Assembly (NCBI GenBank): GCA_023398345.1
Contig: JAEWSK010000217.1
Coordinates: 1-10,596, forward strand
DNA length: 10,596 nucleotides
Direction: 5' to 3'
DNA from: Armatimonadota bacterium
GTDB taxonomy: Bacteria > Armatimonadota > UBA5829
Each line of letters starts with the position of its first letter. The stretch's first letter is position 1. Positions 1 to 6,096 of the stretch are shown here, in pieces. The translations under genes were made by a program, and so were the position numbers. The notes below the pieces were generated by a model. That model made no database searches. It was not told the origin of the DNA and was given only the letters and a program-made list of their open reading frames with translations.

Positions 1-1294
1 ACCAATCCGGGGCCATCTTTATAGCCTCGCCAATTGCTTTGACTGCTTCATTGTAATTCTTTCGGTTTTTCTCGACTTTTCCCACAAGCAGTTCTGCTGC
101 GGCGCTTTCGGGTGACAGTATTGCAGCTTTTTTTGCGTAGACAAGTGCTTTGTCCAAATTGTTTTCATCGGCCAAATATAGTTCGGCCAGAGCAACTACG
201 GGCCGTGGATCGCCGGAAGATTCGGATATGGCTCTTAAAAGCTCACTTTCGGCCTCTGCTGTCTTTTTTAGGGCAGCTAGAGCAAGAGCGCGGTGCATTC
301 TAAGCGATGGCAATTTAAAATCCAGCTTGATGGCCTCATCAAATGATTTTAGCGCATCCTCGGCCTTTTCCGATCCCAATTGAGCAATGCCGAGCGCCAT
401 TCTTGCTTGGACGTCATGAGGCCGCGCAGAAACGAGCGCAGTCGCTGCCGACAGCGCCAAAGCCGGTCTGCCTGCGCCGATATTGGAGTAAATACGGCTG
501 CAAAGTTGAAATGCGGCTTCGGCATCCTTGGGTTTTGCCACCGTCGGTTTTGGCGGAGTATAAAGCGTAGTTGTGTCGATTCCAGAATTTCCGCAGAATC
601 GCGCCACTTCAGGGGTCATCGCGCATCTTCCATAGACTACGTCTTCTTTGCCACCGGTCACAACGAGTTTATTTACAAAAATTCCGACGACGGTCGAATC
701 TCGCACGACCATTGCTCCGTTGGGCACGGCAGTTGATGGGCTTATGCTGCTTAAAAACATCCATTTGTAGTCGCCGATGTCAGTGACGAACACTTTGTCT
801 GCGTTCCATTGCGTCACACCCAGCTTCGGCGGCTTTGCGGTTTTATCCAACGTAATGCCGCATACAGTCGTGGGCCACCTGTTGCCGACCGGATCGCCCT
901 CGGACAACTGCCCCATTGTTCCATAGGCAGCTTTTGCGAAATCGCCGATTTGCGCGAGCGGCGCGCCGGGCAAGCCCGATACTGGAAGCTTAAGTATTGC
1001 GATGTTGAGGTCTTTGTTGAACGCTTTTAACTCGCACGGATACGCCTGTCCCGTATATGCACTTATAAATAGCGGAAACCGCGTTGTCTGCTTTGTGTTC
1101 TTGCTGATTACTTCCGTTAGCGAGTCCCACGTAGTCAGCACATAGCTGCCGTCGCCAACTACAAAACACGAACTCAGCCAACTAGACATATCCCCAAATG
1201 CGCGCACAACTCCGGCGCAGTCGGAAAGTGTGGATGCAGCCGACACGCAGCCCGCAGCCATTATAAGTGCCAAAATAAAAAGAATTGTTTTCAT
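1..1294 (-). CDS. Exported trypsin-fold pseudoprotease with C-terminal TPR repeats (partial)
   Basis: The open frame starts at the ATG at 1294-1292 and runs off the left edge; 431 residues are visible without a stop. A GGGGG tract (1306-1302) lies 7 nt before the ATG. Residues 1-19 form a signal peptide: a Lys, a hydrophobic stretch, then AAGCVSA. The Cys at 16 makes a weak lipobox possible, otherwise signal peptidase I would cut near 19-20. Residues about 28-235 resemble the S1C/trypsin fold (GDGSYVLTTWDSL, NIAILKL, VVGIFVNKL). Residues about 257-431 are helical repeats of TPR type (for example DALKSFDEAIKLD and YNEAVKAIGEAIKMAP). By hand alignment to the family motifs, the catalytic His falls on Asp57, the Asp on Asn97, and the Ser of GNSGGP on Pro191. 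Proteolysis is therefore unlikely, and a binding or scaffold role at the cell surface is inferred. The fold assignment is moderately sure; the partner is unknown. Confidence 0.75.
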   Translation of the reverse strand, partial: MKTILFILALIMAAGCVSAASTLSDCAGVVRAFGDMSSWLSSCFVVGDGSYVLTTWDSLTEVISKNTKQTTRFPLFISAYTGQAYPCELKAFNKDLNIAILKLPVSGLPGAPLAQIGDFAKAAYGTMGQLSEGDPVGNRWPTTVCGITLDKTAKPPKLGVTQWNADKVFVTDIGDYKWMFLSSISPSTAVPNGAMVVRDSTVVGIFVNKLVVTGGKEDVVYGRCAMTPEVARFCGNSGIDTTTLYTPPKPTVAKPKDAEAAFQLCSRIYSNIGAGRPALALSAATALVSARPHDVQARMALGIAQLGSEKAEDALKSFDEAIKLDFKLPSLRMHRALALAALKKTAEAESELLRAISESSGDPRPVVALAELYLADENNLDKALVYAKKAAILSPESAAAELLVGKVEKNRKNYNEAVKAIGEAIKMAPDW

Positions 1295-1311
1295 ATACGG
1301 ACCCCCACATA

Positions 1312-1386
1312 TTAACTTATGTTTTCAACAGAGCCGATTGTTCCCGCACGCGCAATATATCCGCAGCTTTGCGCAACTTCAGACAT
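1312..1386 (-). CDS. Possible 24-residue small ORF in the leader of the pseudoprotease gene
   Basis: An ATG at 1386-1384 opens a 24-codon frame that begins MSEVAQSCGYIARAG and ends with TAA at 1314-1312. That leaves 17 nt before the start of the downstream gene. A GAGG (1398-1395) lies 8 nt upstream of the ATG. An in-frame ATG two codons earlier (1392) is too close to it. The frame stays open back to a TAG near 1429, and its composition looks protein-like. It could be a leader peptide, a remnant of a lost gene, or chance. No family is recognised and conservation is untested. Confidence 0.2.
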   Translation of the reverse strand: MSEVAQSCGYIARAGTIGSVENIS

Positions 1387-1424
1387 GTTCATTGCCTCGT
1401 TTAATAGCTCCTCCTTACCGGCGT

Positions 1425-1433
1425 CCTATACCA
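1425..1433 (-). promoter_or_regulatory. Candidate extended -10 for the leftward gene
   Basis: On the minus strand this reads TGGTATAGG, an extended -10 (TGn followed by TATAGG). There is no recognisable -35 17 nt upstream (TTTCTC). If used, it would give a leader of about 120 nt ahead of the pseudoprotease gene, containing the possible small ORF. The support is weak. Confidence 0.2.
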
Positions 1434-1504
1434 AGCTAAGTATTTGCGAGAAATATGAGCAAAAAACAGGGATAATGGCCTGCATTTACAAGCCGTCTGC
1501 CGTG

Positions 1505-1518
1505 GCATAAATTTATGC
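1505..1518. repeat. Perfect 14-bp palindrome GCATAAATTTATGC
   Basis: The sequence equals its own reverse complement over all 14 bases, and the symmetry stops at the flanking G/G pair. It lies about 160 bp upstream of the rightward -35 and about 210 bp upstream of the leftward gene, in the regulatory region of a divergent pair. That position suits a dimeric regulator, but no cognate regulator is in the window and AT-rich palindromes can arise by chance. Confidence 0.3.
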
Positions 1519-1676
1519 GAGCCTGGAAAAGTCGCATTACGTTATACGGCTTTGGGGGCAGATTTGGAAATATGGGCCGGCATATATATGTCGTCAATGC
1601 AGTGCTATGGGGATTGCTTTCCCGTTTTTACTGCGCATCAGTTGATATTTTGTGTATATAAGCAGAGGTTGTTTTA

Positions 1677-1705
1677 TTGACACTCTGCTTGCCCGATGTT
1701 ATACT
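1677..1705 (+). promoter_or_regulatory. Near-consensus sigma70-type promoter for the phosphatase-kinase pair
   Basis: TTGACA at 1677-1682 is a perfect -35. After exactly 17 nt comes TATACT at 1700-1705 (five of six), preceded by TG at 1697-1698, making an extended -10. Transcription should begin near 1712, which gives a leader of about 42 nt to the ATG at 1754. The reading frame upstream of 1754 extends back to a GTG at 1652, but that GTG lies before this promoter, so the site also decides the start codon. Confidence 0.75.
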
Positions 1706-1753
1706 TCGACCGGGCGCATTGTTATATTTTTTGCTTCTGGCATTGGTGAACGA

Positions 1754-4024
1754 ATGCTCAAAGGAATTGCAAAAGCCGGCAACGGTGAAACCCCGGAAGA
1801 TCGCCATGGCGTAGTAGTTGCGCTGTCGAATTTATCGAAAATTCTCGGCACTTCAGAGGCTGATTCGACATTTTCAGTGGTTGCCGAGACGACTGCAACA
1901 CTTCTTCGCGTCCGCAGTGCGATTGTATTTGTCAAACGCGGAGGCGGGCTGGTCGCTGCAGGCAGTTCCGGTGCGTCTGACAACCTCAATCTTTTCTCCG
2001 CTGCAAAAAAAATTGCTGAGTTGGCCGTCGGCGGCACAAGCCCCGTTGTGGTCACAAACGCATCTGCCGGTGATAGCTCTGAGGCCAAAGCGCTGGTAAA
2101 GGCCGGAGTCGCTTCTGTTTTGTGCGTGCCATTGAGGATCGGGCGCTCCAATGTCGGCGCGATCGTGGCAATATCTGATATGCTGAGGGCGTTTTCATCT
2201 GCTGATATCGAGCTTTTGCATGTGGTCGCGGGTCAGGCGGCGCTCACTGCATGGCATCGCGAGAATGAGCCGGATTCCACAACTGAAAACCAGGCTGAGC
2301 TGATAAGACTTGCCCAGCGCAAAATACAGGAACTGTCGGTTGTCAATCAAGTCAGCGGTGCGGTGAGCTCTACTCTTGACCTCGATGAGCTTCTCAATAT
2401 CGCGCTTGAACAGAGCATGTTGGCCGTTGAAGCCGATACCGGATCGTTGATGTTGGTCAATGAGGAAAATAGCCGACTTGAAATTGTGGCTTCGCGCGGA
2501 TTGTCCCAGAAAGTGGCGCAGAATACTTCCCAGCAGATTGGTATGAGCGTCGCAGGGTGGGTGGCTGAGAATGGCGAGAGCGTGTTGGTCACTGACGCGC
2601 ATGTCGACCCGCGCTTCCGAATGCCTTTTTATAGGGACGACATCACTTCTGCCGCGTCCATTCCGCTGCGCTCCAAGTCGCAAGTCATTGGTGTGCTCAA
2701 TGTCAACACGACAAACCCCAACCGCAAATTTGACGAGCGAGACTTAGAACTGCTGGAGACCGTGGCAAACGAACTCGCAATGGCAATCGACAACGCGCGG
2801 CTTTATGCACGTGTTCAGCGCCGCACAAAGCAGCTCGACAGTCTTCTTGGGGTGTCCAAGACTGTTACATCGACTTTAAATCTCGAAGAGCTTCAGAGAC
2901 GTCTTGCAGATGAGATCATACAGCTGTTTTCGTTAGACGTGTGCGTTTTGATGCTGCGCGATGACCTCAGCGGCAGGCTCAGGCTCGGCTACGGAGCCGG
3001 TCTAAAGAGTCGGCGAAAGTACTCCTACTACGACCTCGCGTCGCCGCTCGCTGCGCATGTCGCGAGGGTCAATAGAAAGCTCATAATAAAAGACATAAGT
3101 GTATCCAAGAGCTATGCCACCGAAATATCTGCGCGAGAGAACTTGAAGTCGGTAATATGTTTTCCTCTTAAAACTGCGGGCAAGGTAGTGGGGGCCGCGG
3201 TTGGATTTACTCGAAATGTTCGCACGTTCCCGAAATCGCAGCGCGATATTACTCGCCAACTCGGGGAGCTTGCCGGAATCGCAATACGCAACGCGAGGGT
3301 CTATCGGCAGAAATATAAAATGGCCGAAATACTAACGCAAAAGTTGGCGCCGTCGAACATTCCCAGCTTTGACGGCATCGACATCGGCCACAGATTTTTG
3401 CCGGCCCATGAAGTGGGCGGCGACTACTACGATTTTCTGCATGTCGGCAAGAACAAGCTCGGAATAGTTATAGCAGACGTCTGTGGCCATGACGTAGAAG
3501 CCGCAGAGTACACCTCGATGGGCAAGCATGTTATTCGTGCCTATGCAAGGGATTGCGAGTCCCCGGCGTTAGTTCTAAAAAAGACTAATGCGTTAATTTG
3601 CGAAGACACCCGCGCCGAAGTTTTCATCAGCACGTTTTACGGAGTGCTCGATCTTGAAACCGGAAAGCTGCGATATGCCAATGCGGGCTGCGAACGGCCG
3701 ATATTATACAGAGCCGAAGATAAAAGTACCGTCAAGTTAGAAGCAGACGGCATGCTTTTAGGCATTCGCGGTGGAATGGAGTTCGAGGAACGTGAAGTTC
3801 AATTATTTTCCGGCGACGTAGTTGCAATGTTTACCGACGGTCTAACCGAAGCTGGTGTCGACAAACAGCGCTTCGGCTCTGACCGAGTGGCAAATGCATT
3901 GGCTCGCTCCGCGCACCTTGGCGCACAGCGGATTGCCGATTCGATTTATAATACCATTTTTGAATTTGTGCACGGCCGAATTACTGATGATGTGGCTATG
4001 GTTATACTTAAGATCGCTTTGTGA
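1754..4024 (+). CDS. Triple-GAF sensor with SpoIIE-type PP2C serine/threonine phosphatase
   Basis: This is a cytoplasmic protein of 756 residues with no membrane segment. The ATG at 1754 is chosen because GGTGA (1745-1749) is correctly placed and a strong promoter lies between it and the alternative GTG at 1652. Three GAF domains follow one another at roughly 22-167, 190-348 and 359-517, separated by helical linkers. A SpoIIE phosphatase domain occupies roughly 535-756. The metal-site motifs are intact: VGGDYYDF (554-561), IADVCGHD (573-580), FTDGLTEA (693-700) and TDDVA (744-748), so activity is expected. Family members dephosphorylate STAS-domain anti-anti-sigma factors, which releases a sigma factor from an RsbW-type kinase. 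The RsbW-like gene directly downstream fits this. The GAF ligands cannot be told from sequence. The domain assignment is secure, the physiological target is inferred. Confidence 0.92.
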   Translation: MLKGIAKAGNGETPEDRHGVVVALSNLSKILGTSEADSTFSVVAETTATLLRVRSAIVFVKRGGGLVAAGSSGASDNLNLFSAAKKIAELAVGGTSPVVVTNASAGDSSEAKALVKAGVASVLCVPLRIGRSNVGAIVAISDMLRAFSSADIELLHVVAGQAALTAWHRENEPDSTTENQAELIRLAQRKIQELSVVNQVSGAVSSTLDLDELLNIALEQSMLAVEADTGSLMLVNEENSRLEIVASRGLSQKVAQNTSQQIGMSVAGWVAENGESVLVTDAHVDPRFRMPFYRDDITSAASIPLRSKSQVIGVLNVNTTNPNRKFDERDLELLETVANELAMAIDNARLYARVQRRTKQLDSLLGVSKTVTSTLNLEELQRRLADEIIQLFSLDVCVLMLRDDLSGRLRLGYGAGLKSRRKYSYYDLASPLAAHVARVNRKLIIKDISVSKSYATEISARENLKSVICFPLKTAGKVVGAAVGFTRNVRTFPKSQRDITRQLGELAGIAIRNARVYRQKYKMAEILTQKLAPSNIPSFDGIDIGHRFLPAHEVGGDYYDFLHVGKNKLGIVIADVCGHDVEAAEYTSMGKHVIRAYARDCESPALVLKKTNALICEDTRAEVFISTFYGVLDLETGKLRYANAGCERPILYRAEDKSTVKLEADGMLLGIRGGMEFEEREVQLFSGDVVAMFTDGLTEAGVDKQRFGSDRVANALARSAHLGAQRIADSIYNTIFEFVHGRITDDVAMVILKIAL

Positions 4025-4113
4025 CAGATATCTGCGTGTAGATAGGTCGAAAAGAGATATGCAAGTTTACCTATGCAGTGCGAGTCAAATTCTGCCGATA
4101 ATGCGTAGTATTG

Positions 4114-4131
4114 CAGGCAATATCGTGCCTG
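4114..4131 (+). other. Small hairpin just upstream of the kinase ribosome binding site
   Basis: CAGGCA (4114-4119) and TGCCTG (4126-4131) are perfect inverted arms around the 6-nt loop ATATCG. No T-run follows, so it is not an intrinsic terminator. It lies in the 130-nt gap between the phosphatase stop and the kinase start, 8 nt before the Shine-Dalgarno. It could influence the relative expression of the two proteins or mRNA stability. Six base pairs can occur by chance. Confidence 0.25.
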
Positions 4132-4139
4132 TGAAGGGC

Positions 4140-4145
4140 AGGAGG
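4140..4145 (+). promoter_or_regulatory. AGGAGG ribosome binding site setting a TTG start
   Basis: A full AGGAGG is followed after 9 nt by TTG at 4155-4157. That codon is in frame with the kinase and sits where RsbW-like proteins normally begin. The in-frame ATGs further upstream (4059 and 4101) have no comparable site and would add a segment unlike the family. Confidence 0.7.
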
Positions 4146-4154
4146 CTCTGGAAA

Positions 4155-4574
4155 TTGAAGCAAGGCCACATAGTGGAGCTCGAAATTCCCAATTCACCTG
4201 AGTACGTAGCAATAGTGCGTCAAGCCGTAGAGGGAATTGCGCGTAGAATGGACTTTAACGAGGCCCAAATTGATGATCTCAAGCTGGCGGTCGGCGAGGC
4301 ATGCACGAACGCGGTGAGACACGGCTGCGTTAAGGATGAGCGTCAACACATTGCCGTGCGATGCATGGTGCAAAACGATGGCCTGTCAGTTGAAATTCGC
4401 AACGACATTTCCGACTGCGAGTTGCCCTGCGTTCCGGTTCAGCCCGATCTTACACGAGAAGGCGGCTTGGGACTTTATCTAATCCGCAAGTTAATGGATG
4501 AAGTTGATATTATTTGGGAGCCGGAAACCGCTGTAGTTAAAATGCACAAAAAGCTGCACTCCGCCGCGGCTTAA
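4155..4574 (+). CDS. RsbW-like anti-sigma factor / serine kinase (GHKL ATPase)
   Basis: From the TTG at 4155 the protein has 139 residues, the usual size for RsbW-type switch kinases. It begins at the family's first strand (HIVELEIPNSPEYV). The N-box is LAVGEACTNAVRHG with Glu48 and Asn52, the expected catalytic and magnesium ligands. A G2-type glycine loop, EGGLGLYLI, lies at 102-110, followed by RKLMDEVDI. The segment that should hold the G1 box (D-x-G-x-G) reads RNDISDCEL around 82-90 and lacks its glycines, so nucleotide binding may be altered. Family members bind a sigma factor and phosphorylate a STAS antagonist, which the phosphatase encoded just upstream would reactivate. The partners are not in the window. 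The gene stops 3 bp before the convergent argH stop codon. Confidence 0.88.
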   Translation: MKQGHIVELEIPNSPEYVAIVRQAVEGIARRMDFNEAQIDDLKLAVGEACTNAVRHGCVKDERQHIAVRCMVQNDGLSVEIRNDISDCELPCVPVQPDLTREGGLGLYLIRKLMDEVDIIWEPETAVVKMHKKLHSAAA

Positions 4575-4577
4575 TTT

Positions 4578-5954
4578 CTATTTAAGCATCTCCTGCGCCT
4601 TGCGTATCTGCCGATTGACTTCGCCTAATGCCGTGCCGCCTGTGGCTGTCCTCGCGGCGACGCTTGCCTCTACTGTGAGCATATCGGCTATATCGTCCGG
4701 TGCATTGGGGGCGAATTTCCTAATTTCTTCTAGCGACAGGTCGGCCAATTCCTTACCTTTTTCGACGCAATACGCCACCAGCGATCCCACCTGCTCATGC
4801 GCTGTTCTAAACGGCAGCCCCTGTCGCACGAGCGCATCGGCGAGATCGGTTGCAGTTGAAAATGCTTCTCCTGCGGCCTTGTGCATTCGAGTTGCATTAA
4901 ACTTTGCCGTCGACAGCATCAGCGCAAATACTTTAAGTGAGCCGGTGATGGTGTCCGCCGCATCAAATAGCTGCTCTTTGTCTTCTTGCAAATCGCGGTT
5001 GTAAGCTAGTGGCAGTCCCTTTTGTAGAGAAAGTATCGACATCAAATCGCCGATCACCCGCGCGCTCTTTCCGCGCACCAATTCGGCGACGTCCGGGTTT
5101 TTCTTTTGGGGCATTATAGACGAACCGGTCGTCACCGAGTCATCTAGTTCCACAAAGCCAAACTCGCTTGTGTTCCAAATTATAAATTCCTCGGAGAAGC
5201 GAGAGAGGTGCGTCATTGAAATGGCGCAGCAGCCGATAAATTCCGATGCCCAATCTCTGTCGCTGACGGAGTCGATGCTGTTGTCGGATATTGAGTCGAA
5301 GCCGAGTGCATCGGCGACGTATTGCCGATCAATAGGAAAAGTCGTGCCGGCGAGTGCGCCAGCGCCCAAAACGAGCATGTTCAGCCGCTTGCGACAGTCG
5401 GCAAATCGTCCCTTATCTCGCTCGAGCATCCAGAACCAGGACATCAGATAGTGCCCCAACAGAATTGGCTGTGCATGCTGGAGATGAGTAAATCCCGGCA
5501 GGATGATTTTTGCATTTTTTTCGGACTGATCGACTATCGTCTGCTGAAGGTCAACAATGAGATTGTTTATTTGATCTATAGTGTCTCTCAAGTATAGTCG
5601 GACATCAGTGGCTACTTGGTCGTTGCGGCTTCGCGCTGTGTGAAGTTTTTTTGCAGGTTCGCCGATCCGCTCAAAAAGCAGCTTTTCGACGTTCATGTGA
5701 ACATCTTCCGCGCTTGCGTCGAATTCTATTTTTCCGGCATGGTAATCTTCAAGAATCGAGCCGAGACCCTTGATTATTTTTTGCGAATCATCGAGCGATA
5801 TAATGCCGCACTTACCCAGCATAGCTGCGTGCGCACTGCTGCCCATTATGTCCTGCGCGATCAGCCGACAGTCGAACGAGATCGATTCCGTGAAATCTTC
5901 TACAATCTTGTCCGTCGCCTTTTGAAATCTACCACCCCAGAGTTTTTTTGCCAA
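4578..5954 (-). CDS. argH: Argininosuccinate lyase
   Basis: ArgH performs the last step of arginine synthesis in the cytoplasm, splitting argininosuccinate into arginine and fumarate; family members are homotetramers. The 458 residues match normal length. The N-terminus KKLWGGRF is typical, GFTHLQHAQP (154-163) carries the catalytic-base histidine, and GSSIMPQKKNPD (277-288) is the fumarase/lyase signature with the catalytic serine. HTARSRNDQVATD (105-117) is the conserved substrate loop. The start is TTG (5954-5952). An in-frame TAG lies a few codons upstream and the conserved N-terminus begins right there, so no ATG is available. Ribosome binding options are AGGGAG 11 nt upstream or GGGA 4 nt upstream, neither ideal. 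The gene is last in the cluster, 140 bp after argG, and a weak TATAAA (5980-5975) could belong to its own promoter. Confidence 0.97.
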   Translation of the reverse strand: MAKKLWGGRFQKATDKIVEDFTESISFDCRLIAQDIMGSSAHAAMLGKCGIISLDDSQKIIKGLGSILEDYHAGKIEFDASAEDVHMNVEKLLFERIGEPAKKLHTARSRNDQVATDVRLYLRDTIDQINNLIVDLQQTIVDQSEKNAKIILPGFTHLQHAQPILLGHYLMSWFWMLERDKGRFADCRKRLNMLVLGAGALAGTTFPIDRQYVADALGFDSISDNSIDSVSDRDWASEFIGCCAISMTHLSRFSEEFIIWNTSEFGFVELDDSVTTGSSIMPQKKNPDVAELVRGKSARVIGDLMSILSLQKGLPLAYNRDLQEDKEQLFDAADTITGSLKVFALMLSTAKFNATRMHKAAGEAFSTATDLADALVRQGLPFRTAHEQVGSLVAYCVEKGKELADLSLEEIRKFAPNAPDDIADMLTVEASVAARTATGGTALGEVNRQIRKAQEMLK

Positions 5955-6022
5955 CTTATCCCACGCTCCCTAGTTTTATACCGACCAAAGACTCTGCCTT
6001 TGTAATCTGCAAGATTTTAACC

Positions 6023-6060
6023 CGTAAATTGACACCCCCATATGGGGGCATCAATTTACG
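6023..6060. repeat. 38-bp interrupted inverted repeat between argG and argH
   Basis: The outer arms CGTAAATTGA (6023-6032) and TCAATTTACG (6051-6060) are perfect complements. After a symmetric CA/CA mismatch, the core CCCCCATATGGGGG (6035-6048) is itself a perfect palindrome. No T-run follows on either strand, so it is not a classic terminator. TATGGGG recurs at 6041-6047 and in tandem at 6063-6076. As RNA or cruciform DNA it would be a strong hairpin. It could be a REP- or MITE-like repeat, an mRNA processing or stability element, or a protein site. Which one cannot be told from this single copy. Confidence 0.6.
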
Positions 6061-6072
6061 CATATGGGGTAT

Positions 6073-6096
6073 GGGGATTATGTCCCCTATTTTTTT
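6073..6096 (+). terminator. Candidate rightward intrinsic terminator overlapping the argG stop
   Basis: GGGGA (6073-6077) pairs with TCCCC (6083-6087) around a 5-nt loop and is followed by TATTTTTTTA, with a seven-T run at 6090-6096. The polarity suits only plus-strand RNA, yet the flanking genes are on the minus strand. It could stop antisense transcripts that read through from the signalling genes, or be part of a repeat unit with the neighbouring 38-bp inverted repeat. The stem is short. Confidence 0.35.

Larger units (their letters stand above)
1295..1676. other. Divergent intergenic region between the pseudoprotease and signalling genes
   Basis: This stretch separates two divergently transcribed units. 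I see no tRNA and no convincing protein gene apart from the possible small ORF at 1312-1386. It contains a perfect 14-bp palindrome at 1505-1518, a 10-bp AT-rich palindrome (CATATATATG) at 1581-1590, and a possible leftward extended -10 at 1425-1433. The rightward promoter begins at its right edge. A weak leftward TTGACG (1597-1592) with a poor -10 17 nt further on was also seen but is not convincing. Confidence 0.6.

Noticed and set aside
3855..4154. N-terminal extension of the RsbW-like gene overlapping the phosphatase.
   Set aside because: The extension is a shadow of the phosphatase gene up to 4024 and has no family similarity after that. AGGAGG plus TTG at 4155 explains the start.
6073..6096. 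The T-run hairpin as the terminator of argG.
   Set aside because: The T-run follows the stem only on the plus strand. In the argG direction the run comes before the stem and no U-tract follows.
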